From: Isoetes taiwanensis
Taxonomy: Eukaryota; Streptophyta; Lycopodiopsida; Isoetales; Isoetaceae
Assembly: GCA_021234155.1 (NCBI GenBank)
Contig: JAJEKV010000058.1
Span: 4,350,600-4,414,599, forward strand
DNA: 64,000 bases
Direction: 5' to 3'
Numbering within the stretch: the stretch's first letter is position 1; every line of letters starts with the position of its first letter. This document shows, piece after piece, positions 27,275 through 37,993 of the stretch. The notes under the pieces are model-generated. The model made no database searches. It was not told where the DNA came from and saw only the letters and a program-made list of their open reading frames with translations. Both the position numbers and the translations under genes were made by a program.

Positions 27275-27356
27275 CTCGGCTGCAACTGCAAGGAATCCGT
27301 TAGTTGCTAAGAAGCCTCGGCTGCAGCTGCAAGGAATCCGTTAGTTGCTAAGAAGC
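27275..27356 (+). repeat. 41-bp tandem duplication specific to copy 2
   Basis: Two units starting CTCGGCTGCA(A/G)CTGCAAGG, at 27275 and 27316, each 41 bp. Copy 1 has a single unit near 11467-11507. This is a clean post-duplication insertion or an assembly slip. Confidence 0.8.
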
Positions 27357-30300
27357 CTATCGAGTTATAGGCTCTCATCATCGAGATTGAAGATTCGCTT
27401 TTACTTTTGGTTGTTTTATTTTAGGCTCTTTGCTTTTTCTAGGCACTGCCGAGGGCACCTTTTTTGTGCATTGTTCTCCCCATGCGGGTGCTTGTAGATG
27501 TGCATGTCTGATATTTAAATGGATTGATAGACGTGTAAATCTCGCATCTGACCCTGCAAACCATGAGGACCTTTTTTTGTTTTTTGTTGAATTTAAGTCA
27601 CAACTCCATTTCTCAATTGGTGTCAAGGCAAAATCTGCAAAAACTTTCATTTCTAGGTACATTCAACGAACAAACAAAAAGGCAGGATAGGATCCTATGC
27701 CACGACCATGGAGCAACAACTTTGAAATTGCCTATTGAAACTACGAAGATATGTAAAAATTGTAATGTGTGCCCTCAATTTGTTTCTGTCTCTTTGATAT
27801 TCAATTAAGCTGGACAAAAAGACAAGTAACCAAAAACATGCGTGAATAAATGGAGGAGGAATCCGAGCAATTAAAGGGATAAGAATAAACTTCACCTTAG
27901 TCTTAAACATAGACAAAACTTATACTTCTCTGAACAGAATATCTAGCATTATAACAGGGGTTTTTTTGTGATTTTATACGCCTTTTGGCATGGTTTTCAT
28001 ATGATTTCATGGGCGTATTGCACGAAGCATACTAATCAGTATATCTAGAGTTGCACTCCACATTTTATTGTCTAAATTCCATATCATCAATGGTTCACTT
28101 TAGGGTTATTTTAGGGTTATCTGAAGCATTCTCTCTCTCAGGTATGCAGGTGCTGCTGGTTTTGGGTTTATATTTTAGGGTTGTGAACACACCATGTTAT
28201 GGTGCAGAAAGATTCGAGGGATATTGTTATGGTGCAACAGATTCGGCCAAGGTCGTGAATCATTTGTTTTAGGGTTGTAAAAGAGGAAGATGCTGCTTAT
28301 TCTTTGGAAGCGGCTATGCTGGGGGCATTTCTGCCAGACTGGTGAAGCAAAGTTCGGATATGTCCGGTTCGTGATACATGCATCGGAGTTGGGTTATTAT
28401 AGGGGTAATATAAGAGATGTATTAGGGTTGTCAGTTTGGCTGCTAGAAGAGCAGGGGGTTCAGGTAGGAGAACGCATTGCATTTTCTTTCATATGTATCA
28501 GACGTACGTGTATTAGTTTAAGGCTAACTCAAAAACATGACCTAACTCTATTTTTCTCAATATCTCGAAGAGCTGCAGCAGTGACGAACATGGGTCGTAG
28601 AGCCGGCGTTGGTCATGCACTGGAGTTCCAGCTACAACGGGGAACTACCAGCTATTTATAGGTGAAGATTAACAGCTTTGTGGAGATCAGGTAAGATCTT
28701 CTTCCTCTTTCAAATGCTTGTATCAAAAAATACTTCTTTTTCATTTTGAATTATTTTGTTTAACTACTAGATAGTGTTAGAAATGGTCATCAGCTCTTAG
28801 TGTATGGTTATGTGCCAAATGAAGTTATTGTGATTTCGTTATCTTGCAAATTCCAATCTAAGGACTTAGCAGGGAATTGCTGTAGAAACGGCCAAAGCTC
28901 TTCTGAAGATCCTCCAGTAGCTTATAAAAATAACATGTGCCCTTTATAAATTGGTTTGAAGTCTACTAATGTTAATTGTCTTTCAATAAATGTAACTTTA
29001 TGAGTGCATGTAACTCCATAAGGCAAATCGATCCAAATTGTTGATCCTAAGCTGGGATGTAATATTTTTTCAGAGACTTTTTAAACCATAAAGGTCATGT
29101 CAGAGCTTGCAGTTGAATGCGTTGCATTTTTTATGAAAACACGGCTACAGTAAGATGTGATATTGTGAAGACTTATCACAGTTAAGAGATTGAAGGGATA
29201 TTCAACTCAAATAGTGCCTATACTGGACAACTGTACATATGGTTTGCAAGTCCAGGAATAAACATCAGAATTGCCATCAGGAATGACAGGATATTGTGCT
29301 AGCTCCCTTCAGTGACGGCCTTGATATTTACATATGCGGTCAACAGCTCAAAAAATGCTATGTTATTAAGCCATATGCTTTGGATATTGTTGTGAAGCAG
29401 CTGTATAGCATAGTCACAATTCTGTAGTGATCAGGGATGCAATGAATTTTGCATGAATTTAGTCTGAAGCTGAATAACGTCCTTTCTAACATGGTTTAAT
29501 GGCTGAATATCAATGCTTTACTAAGGATTCTAACACATGGTACTGAATTTTGAAGTTTTTTTTTCTGTCCTTACTAACATGATTTTAATGGCCAAAATAT
29601 CAATGCTCTGGATATTATTGAGAAGCAACAGTATAGTATAATTAAACTTCTTGTAGTGATCAGGGATACGATGGGTTTTGCATGTGCTTTAATTTGAAGC
29701 TGAATATTTGTCATGTATAACATAGTACTTAATAACATAGTACTACTTGATAAAGACCCTATGATACTTGGTTACTATATAAAGCTGTAGAATCACACCG
29801 TTCATTATTACTGACAGTGTGAAAACATATTGTAAATTTGTCGCTCCATGACCTTCAAGGTCCAACGTATATTTCATTCGGGTTCTTTGTCAAGCTCTTT
29901 CTTTTGGAAAATTATTTGCTTGAGATTTCGCAGAAGCGTGAGTCTTTGGTTTCAATTTGGTCTTGGAATACAAGGCTCTTAGCACTTTGTTTTTGGCAAA
30001 TTTGAATACATCTAGCGACATTTAGGAGATATCAAATATTACGCCAAATCATCTTAAATTAAAGTGTTCTTTGATACTTTCGAATGAACTATTCACAAAT
30101 GTTCAATCGATTAGAAACATATCGAGGTAATGAAAGAAGATTATATTGTGCGCAAGAGTTATTATCTTAAATTGTTAAAGTGTTCTTTGATACTTGAATG
30201 AACCATTCACAAATGTTCAATCGATTAGAAACATATCGAGGTAATGAAAAAAGATTATATTGTGCATAGCAAGGCTTATATTCACAACATCAACTCATCC

Positions 30301-31139
30301 AAGTGTCATGTAACGTTGTTTATTTTTGGCCCCAGAAGGGGCAAAAATTTTTTTCACCTATAACACAAACCATTACATTACACGCATTAAAATTTGTTTG
30401 GGTGTATATTTACACGGGGGTGACTCGCAACGAGAGCTGTTGGATAGGCATATTCACCCCTTATTCCTTAATCTACACCGCATTACACAAAGTTCCTCGT
30501 TTGTGGGGTATGGATGTACAGAATTTGTTATACTGTATAACAAGATTTACAAAATACTATAAGATTTCAGGCAAAAAAGTGTAAATAATGTTGAACATTA
30601 TCAAAAGTGTAGAGCTTCCTTCAACATAGTTATCTAAAAAGAAAACGCGACAAACCTTAGCAACCCATATTAAAAAAGAGTGGCATACATAATCCCAGGA
30701 AAATGCAAATGAAATAGGACATACGAGTGCAAGTTAAAAAATGTCTGCCCCTCAAAAAGACTGAAGAGGGGGACTAAAGCAGAAAAATTTGAATATAGTA
30801 ACCCTGATGAATCATGCTATGAAGCTATCAAAACCATCAAAAGTAAAAATCAAAGGCAAAATATGCATTGAAAAAAATATTCAGATGCCTGAATGCAGCT
30901 TACCCGAATCCTATTGTGCACGCCTGATTCCAAGTGCTTGAATCTCGGAGCAAGAAATGCGCATAATAGATAGGGAACGGGAATTGGTTGCTGAGAAAAG
31001 CAGGTTGATCAAACATGAAACGCAAAGTACAGATCAAGTGAAATGTTAGTATTAAGAAAGTCTTAGGGAAAAAACAAACACGAATAGTGTCTTATTGCCA
31101 TGGACTTGACAAGGAATGTGCAGAGCAAGGGGAACCTGT

Positions 31140-31329
31140 TGTTTGGAATCTCCTTTCTATAGGAGATATTGCACCTTTACCTTTTGCCATATATGGCACC
31201 TGTTTCACATATAGCACTCTTGCCTATTGTGGCACTAGCCTAATTGTGGCGCATATTGATGTATAAATATGTATCTCATATGAATGAAATATGATCTTGT
31301 CTTGTGGGAAAAGTTTTGTGTGTCTCATA
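31140..31329 (+). repeat. Copia 5' LTR
   Basis: Begins TGTTTGGAATCTCC; contains TGATGTATAAATATG, a plausible TATA region for element transcription. The last nine bases of the 3' LTR and an obvious primer-binding site are absent after it, so a small deletion has probably removed the LTR/PBS border. Confidence 0.85.
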
Positions 31330-33160
31330 GATTCGTTGTATAGTCTATAAGCATTAGTTTTATGTTTGATGCAAAAGCAAAAGTAGAAAGTCGAAGCTAT
31401 GGAGTAAAAAGATAGCCTTGCTTTGGAAGGCCATAACTTTTCTAATATAGATCAGATTCATGCGATCTAAAGCTTGCTGGAAAGAACTTAAAATCTAGTT
31501 TAAGTGGAAACAAAAATCAGCCAAAAAGGATAATTAGTTTTTGAGTTATCGAAATTTTAGTGACTAACCCTGTTTTAAGACTGCAGGAGAAAAAGAAAGG
31601 ATGGAAAGTGGTATTCATGTTGGATAGTTAATTCTTTGTTATTTGTTGAAGATAAAAAGTAGTATTACTTGTTGATGATTAACTATATCCTTTTAATGCA
31701 TCTGTGAATCTTCTAAACCATCATTGTATGGATCCTGAAGATATATGCCTAACTAGCTTTTTAACAGCTGCCTCTTGATTCCTAATAGATATTGGTAGCA
31801 TGCTGTAATAGTCTAAAACCTCTGATTTAAAACTGAAAACTTTAGAACCTCTGATTTGAAACTGAAAACTTTGTCATCTCTTGCTCGTTCAAGAGGGATT
31901 CAGGGTGTTGAAATCCTGCCTACCATTAAATTCCTTGCCTAAGAATTTGCTTTTAACTAGTTGGATATGGAATCATAAAAGTTTAAGCATGAAAGGCTTG
32001 AATCATGGACTTGAATCATGTAAATTAAGCATGGAAGTTTTAAATGATGGAACTTACTTATGAAAGTTAAGTATGATAGCATGAAGGTGTGCAAATTTTG
32101 ATTATTACAGTGACCATGTGCTTAGGAATTTTAGCAGTTGGATTTATCTGCTAGCTACACTGTTGAAATCGTATTTGATGCTGCATGTGTGTATTATTCT
32201 TGAATTGTGGATTAATTTTTGGTTGTGTGCATGAACAAGTTATGGTAAAGAACGACAGGTATTATGTTTATTGATTTTATATTCAATAATCTGAGGTGTC
32301 GATTAATTTCTTTACAATGGATGTGTCTTTTGGCACTGCAGTATGTATATACGTATGGGTTGAAATTGAATGATATATTTGTACATGCTCTCACTGCATA
32401 TGGTGATGACGAATGTCATATTTTGGCATATGTCTTGTCGTTCTACTATCTTGTTGTAGACGAATTTACGATTTGCTAGTGTGTAATGAAAATCTCATTG
32501 GAGATGCAAATTAGAAGATATGTTATTGAAAATTGACAAATATATAATTGCAAACTAGCAATTTGGCAAAGCAATCTCCTTGGAGCTTGAATGAAAATTG
32601 GCTAGTATCTAATTGAACATCTTATTAAAGATTTGACTTACTGACATTGGAAAATCTCATTGGCGATTGGCTTACTGAAATTGCAATATCTCTTTGGAGA
32701 TTGACTGATTGAATATCTTTAATTGGAAAATTTTCTTGAAGATTGACTTTGGAAGATGAATGTTATTACAGGAAGTTTGCTACACAGCATAAAAATTTTC
32801 TTGGAATTCATCATGAGGTCCACCTGGTAAGAGATATGTATAATGTGCTTGAAACTAACACTTTCATGAATGTTGATTAAGGATGATTGTTGAGGAGGCA
32901 TGAAATTTTGCATATATTGGATATTGGTTTTAGTGTTGAATTTCAATGCGCTTGCCCCATTCTATTTCTTGCCTCAATGCTATAGGTTTTCTCAAGCTTG
33001 TCATGTTGTTGTTTGACATCTAGATAAGTTTCCCTTTGTATGACCTCGTGCAAAATTTGGTCTAACACTATGTGGTGGTGATGCTAGTTCTTTATGGCTC
33101 TTTGAAAATACATGGAAACCTCTTTTAAGATATGGTCGCCAAATATGAAGACCTTTCACA
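31330..33160 (+). other. Copia 5' internal region without recognisable gag
   Basis: Expected to contain leader and gag but shows only short frames and no CCHC knuckle. Between 32480 and 32760 there is a degenerate series of motifs like AATCTCATTGGAGATTG recurring every 40-60 bp, perhaps from local expansion. The tandem duplication ends within this region at 32317. Confidence 0.5.
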
Positions 33161-35255
33161 GTTTTTCATCAAAGGCAATCTTTATTAACTCAAGATGAAT
33201 GGTGGATTTGCTAATGTTGTGATATCTCATGGTGATGATATCAGTACTTTGTGGCATCGACGTTTTGGTCATGCTAGCTTTCAAGCTCTTTTGGACATGA
33301 GCTGTGATAACCTTATGGAGTATTGAATGCTTGTGAGGCATATGTTATTGGTAAGCCACATTGCCACTCATTCTCTGGGGAAAGATATCGTGCTACGCGA
33401 GTCTTAGAACTGGTCCGTTCTAAACAATGGGGCCATTCTATGATTCTGTGATTCTCTTTGGCTATACATTTATGTACTTTACTACTAAAAAAAACTTGAA
33501 GTATTATCAGTCTTTTGTACTTCCAAAAAGATGATAGGAGTTTAAACTAGAACAATGATTCAGAGACTGTGAACTGATAATGGTGGCAAGTTTAAGTCCT
33601 TGGTATTTGACAAAGTTTGTGCAAATTCAAGCATTGTTCTTGAATACATTGCGTCTTATTCTCCTCAACAAGATGGTATTGCTGAGAGGAAGAATTGCAC
33701 CATCGTGAATGTAGTGCATTGCATGCTTACTCATATTAATTTGGATGTGTTTCTATGCAGAAGTTGTTGGCGCTGCTATGTACTTGCAAAATTGCTTACT
33801 TATTTTTTGAAAGGCAAAACTTCATTAGAAGCTTGGTCTGCTATTAAACCCAATGTTGCCAATTTTGTACGATTTTGGTTTGTTGTACTGCTTATGTTCA
33901 TATTCCTCCTGTGAGAGTAAAAAATGATGATTTTGCTAAGGAAGCTATTTTATTAGATACGCCTATAATGCCAAAATATATTAATTTGGGGATCAGCTTT
34001 CCATTTACTTATGCTTCATTCTATTGATGAAATCATGCTTCTGTCGCTGCCCCTGCTTCTATTACTGAATCTTCCTTTGCTCTTGATGTCCTTGACTTTG
34101 TTCATAATTTTGCTAATATTGATGGGGAAGATCATTTTGGTCTTAATGAGATTATTCATGAGGTTGCTTATGATGATGTTATTGCACATCGAGCATGAAA
34201 GCCGACACAATGGATGTTAGAATATCTGACTGATGATCCAATTTCTATGGAGGATGCTCTAACATTAGAACACTTGGACAAGAGGACTTGGTTTCTGGAT
34301 TCCTTTCTAGTGTGAATGATTTGAATATTTACTTCAAAAGGAGAAGGGTCTTATTATGTTTTCATTGCCTTATATGTCGATGATATATTTTTTGTTTGCA
34401 ATGATTTACCCTTCTTACATCACATGAAAGTTTTATTGTCTGCAGCTTTTGAGATGGTAGACTTGGGTGCAATTCACTCATCCACATATGTCTCTGCGCT
34501 CATTGAAAAGTTTGGCCTCCTTGAAGCAACATCAGAAAGTACTCCTCTTGTTGCTAGTTCCAGATATTTCAAACTTTCTCAAAAACAAAGTCCTTGCACT
34601 GAAGAAGAAAGATTGCAAATGAAAAAATGACCCTATGCTAGTTTGGTTGGTGCATTGATGTATTCCGCCAATGCAACTCGCCCTGATATTAGTTATGTTG
34701 CTAATACTCTTGTTCAATTCATGACTAATCCTGGACAGGTTCATTGGACTGCTGCTAAAAGGGTTTTGAGATACTTGAAAGACACTTCTACCTGTGGTTT
34801 ATTGTTGTACACAAAGCAGAATGATGTTGATATATTGACTTTGCTAGGCTATACAGATGCTGATTGGGATAGTTGTACTGATACGCAACGATGTGTTTCT
34901 GTTTCCACCACAGAAACGGAGTCTCTTGCTGCATCCGTTTGCTGCAGAGAATTGGTTTGGTTGCGGTGGTTAATGGATTGTTTGCATTAAACTCAGGTGG
35001 AGCCTACTCTACTCATGTGTGATAATCAAAGTACAATTGCATTAACAAAAGATGAGGTTTTCCATGCTTAATCTAAACATATTGAGCTACACTATCATTA
35101 TATCAAGTTGGAAGTACGAAAGAAGACTATTGTGCTTAAATATTTTCCAACGTCAGCGATGGTTGCTGACATCTTCACCAAAGCATTAGGACTTCAGAAA
35201 CAAGAGATGTGCAAAGCAGCTCTTGGAATTGTTGAATCTTTTGTTGTTACTTGAG
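33160..35255 (+). pseudogene. Copia pol remnant (GAG-pre-integrase, integrase, RT end, RNase H)
   Basis: Pieces lie in order but in different frames. Near 33235-33330 LWHRRFGHASFQALLDMS is the GAG-pre-integrase histidine block. At 33570-33910 the integrase core shows a TDNGGKF-like start, YSPQQDGIAERKN, and LKGKTSLEAW. At 34370-34390 YVDD is the reverse transcriptase active site, but the fingers and palm upstream are largely deleted. At 34643-34990 RPDISYVANTLVQF, YTDADWDSCTD and SVSTTETESLAA are the copia RNase H region, followed to 35255 by a DNQSTIAL-type block with an internal stop. At least four frame breaks; not functional as it stands. Confidence 0.85.
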
Positions 35256-35408
35256 TTGTTCTGAAAGTGCTTGGGTTTTTTCCTTTTAACCCACAAAAGG
35301 TTTTTTTGATCCAAGCACTAGATTAAAGATGCAGGGAGGGATGGTTGGAGGCATCTTTAAATATGAGATACAATTATTTTGTTCAAAAGGCTAAAGTTGC
35401 AGGGAGGG

Positions 35409-35607
35409 TGTTTAGAATCTCCTTTCTATAGGAGATATTGCACCTTTACCTTTTGCCATATATGGCACCTGTTTCACATATAGCACTCTTGCCTATTGTG
35501 GCACTAGCCTAATTGTGGCGCATATTGATGTATAAATATGTATCTCATATGAATGAAATATGATCTTGTCTTGTGGGAAAAGTTTTGTGTGTCTCATATT
35601 TCTAACA
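35409..35607 (+). repeat. Copia 3' LTR
   Basis: 199 bp from TGTTTAGAATCTCC to CTAACA. Differs from the 5' LTR by A against G at position 6 in the shared 190 bp. Followed by CCTGT, matching the 5-bp flank of the 5' LTR. Confidence 0.88.
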
Positions 35608-35612
35608 CCTGT

Positions 35613-36619
35613 GGCAAAGTAAAGCTCCCAGACCCTACAGAAAATGCAAAATGCTGGCAAGGCATAACCTAACAAACGGGAGCTGTAAATCTAAAAACAC
35701 AACGACAAGTTTTCCTCCAAAAGCATTAGATGCATTTGAAGAGTTTAAATATCTGGAATGCTTTGTGATTAAATTTTAGAGATGCACGTGATATCATAGC
35801 TTGCAAGTGTGATGCTAAACTGCCATTTCAGTTGAAATAGATAGCTAAGAAGAGATGCAAATGGTACTGAAATCTGAGTTTCAGATATGTTCCTAGTTCT
35901 GAAGTTGAAGTTTGAGAGATCTGAAACAAAACAATGAGAAATGAAAGAGGATCCAAATGCTCTGCTCAAGAGTCCCAACTACTATGGTCCAAGCTTTGAA
36001 AATATGCGTAGCTGCTCCAACGATTCCTGTGATTTTTGTGATTCTGTCTGCTGCGATCCTACTTGCCTAATCTTTCTTTTTGAGGAAACCATGTCTGTGA
36101 TTCATCCTCAGTAGCTTGGCAAGCAAACAATGGCGGAAACATATAGCCAGTTACACAGTTCGAACAACGACTGCACAATAACAATGGTGACCGATGTTTT
36201 ACTGTCCATAGCATAGCAAGTTTGACTGATGTTTTACTGTCAATAGCAAGTTTGGAGCAGTTTTTGGCATATTCCAGGCATATAATAGCATATATCAAAA
36301 ATATGTCAGAAACCCACGTGAGCAAGGGATTGCCCCCCTGGGCAACCCAAAAATACCTTAGTTCTTTTGCCTTACTTTTTCACACTTTTCATACCAAGGA
36401 GGTCACGATTAAAACATCCTTACCTTCAACAAAGCTTTTCCATTGGACCATTTAGCCAAAAAGCAATTATAGTAGGATATATTTGAAACCTTTAAAAGTC
36501 ATTTAATGTGCTTTAAAATAAAATAGAAATCTTATAAGCTTTATGCTTACTAAATGGGAATTTACTAATCATGTAGAAAAACTTGCGGGTTGTTTATATA
36601 GAAATTAGCACAGGTTGAA
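35613..36619. other. Intergenic stretch with no recognisable feature
   Basis: AT-rich sequence with short frames on both strands and no domain, repeat family or RNA gene that I can support. A small duplication of TTTTACTGTC(C/A)ATAGCA occurs at about 36196-36250. Confidence 0.5.
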
Positions 36620-36965
36620 GGGGACGTGATGTCGCATGCGACATCCAGTCAACGGTTAGTAGCTACGTCATGGCCGTAGGTGCCACGTGGGCTTAAAGTA
36701 CTACCACATCATACCTCATTTTCACGATGTCACACCGCACGTGATGTGACGTCAACGAGGGCCAGCTAGCATGGCACATGCGACCCCGTCATAGCAAAGT
36801 GATTGTAGACTTTGCATGTGGCACGTCCCATGTCGCAGATGACGTAGCATGCGACATGTAAATCACGTGACATCGCAAGTGCGAAGTCAATAGCGATGTT
36901 GGCGTGACACAGTCACGTCACATATGATGTCATGTGACTCAGATGTCGCAACTCCACATCGTTAA
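36620..36965. promoter_or_regulatory. Motif-dense island of CACGTG, ACGTCA and TGTCGCA palindromes
   Basis: Within about 345 bp in otherwise AT-rich DNA there is an 18-bp perfect palindrome (GATGTCGCATGCGACATC, near 36630), repeated TGTCGCA/TGCGACA, three CACGTG/CACGTGG G-box cores, TGACGTCA-like cores, and several TCACGTCA/GACGTAG variants. Such words are binding sites for plant bZIP and bHLH factors, but the density and palindromy also resemble subterminal repeats of a DNA transposon. It lies about 1.0-1.4 kb upstream of the dioxygenase gene. No terminal inverted repeats were found by eye. Confidence 0.4.
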
Positions 36966-37940
36966 ATGGCCATTTTGTTGTTGTGTATCTTGCATCTTCT
37001 TTTTATATGCAAGACATTTTTGGTGGAGGCTATAAGGCTTGAACAGGAAGCCACAGATGAAGATATGTTCTATATTCGTGTTAATTCATAAGGTGAAGTG
37101 TTCCCTAAAAAATAGAGCCATAGAAGCATTCCATGGATTCTATGTCTTGACATATTCCATGGAATGTCCCTGCATCTAACGTTCAAGAATCAATAATACA
37201 AAAGTTCATCAATAAGTGTGTTGTGAATGAATGGGAAGATGTATAAATGTATGGCAAAGCCACAAATAAAAAATATTTGTTGGCCCTCCATAATATTTCT
37301 TCTAGGTATCATTATGAGGAAACTCCCGCCCCAAAGGTTACCATAAATTCTTTGTTACAATCTAGGTGGATATTCACGCCCCAAATGGATATTCCAAAAT
37401 ACCTATGTATCTTACATTCTTTTTGTCCAGCCATTATATCAGGAAGCCAAACATGTTAGTCCAAATATTGGTAGAAACGTTTTGTTTTGCAACACAAGTC
37501 TTCTTATATAATTTTAATATCTTACTGTCCTTGTAAAGACCCTAGTATACATAGTGATGATGACTTCATTTTGCTCACATAAGAATGACCTCACTAATCT
37601 TTGCAAGAATGATGAGATGATGACCTCACCCCCTTACCTAAGAACAACAAGGTTGGAACTTTTTCCTTTTCAATTTATTGAAAACTAAAAATCTATCACC
37701 TCAATCTACTAGTTGAACCAATATTAAGTATATTTTATCTCAAAAAGAGACCAATTTATAAATATTCATCTATAGATACTTCGGCTTTTTCATCATTTTC
37801 TTTATGTTAATTTTCATGTTAAGATGGTTTATTGGTGAGACATGACACATCAAACTTAGTTGCCTGATAAGACAGAAAGGAACGGGTCCACAAAGACATT
37901 TTGAATGTCATGTTTTTTTTTTCACCCTTCATTCCCTTTG
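36966..37940. other. Upstream region of the dioxygenase gene, no other gene seen
   Basis: AT-rich sequence with no recognised domain. CATTCCATGGA-type strings recur near 37118-37165 as small inverted repeats. Nothing else can be supported. Confidence 0.45.
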
Positions 37941-37952
37941 TTTTATAAATTG

Positions 37953-37960
37953 TATATAAG
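37953..37960 (+). promoter_or_regulatory. Probable TATA box of the dioxygenase gene
   Basis: TATATAAG lies 34 bp before the chosen start codon, with TTTATAAAT just upstream. If used, the transcript would begin about 5-15 nt before the ATG, an unusually short leader; a second weak promoter further upstream cannot be excluded. Confidence 0.4.
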
Positions 37961-37993
37961 AAGCACAAGGAATATGGAGGAGGAATGTAGAGC

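Larger units (their letters stand above)
16487..32317 (+). repeat. 15.8-kb tandem direct duplication, copy 2
   Basis: Second copy of 661-16486. Beyond 32317 the sequence continues into copia material absent from copy 1, so this copy holds the original right flank and copy 1 the original left flank. Larger differences from copy 1: an extra 41-bp tandem unit at 27275-27356, loss of about 26 bp corresponding to 9699-9728, loss of about 21 bp corresponding to 12054-12075, and about 16 bp gained near 24117. All features described for copy 1 recur here at +15.8 kb. Confidence 0.95.
31135..35612 (+). mobile_element. Ty1/copia LTR retrotransposon with 5-bp target duplication
   Basis: Element 31140-35607, flanked by CCTGT at 31135-31139 and 35608-35612. 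LTRs 31140-31329 and 35409-35607 share 190 positions with one mismatch; the 3' LTR has nine more bases (TTCTAACA-type end) missing from the 5' LTR. A purine-rich tract (GCAGGGAGGG) precedes the 3' LTR. The interior order, GAG-pre-integrase, integrase, reverse transcriptase, RNase H, is the copia order. Coding sequence is broken and most of the reverse transcriptase is missing, so it is non-autonomous. The near-identical LTRs and intact target duplication point to recent insertion. Confidence 0.88.

Noticed and set aside
34011-34220. A very Leu-rich frame resembling a membrane protein.
   Set aside because: It is an out-of-frame reading of the variable linker between copia integrase and reverse transcriptase; the true frame reads polar residues.
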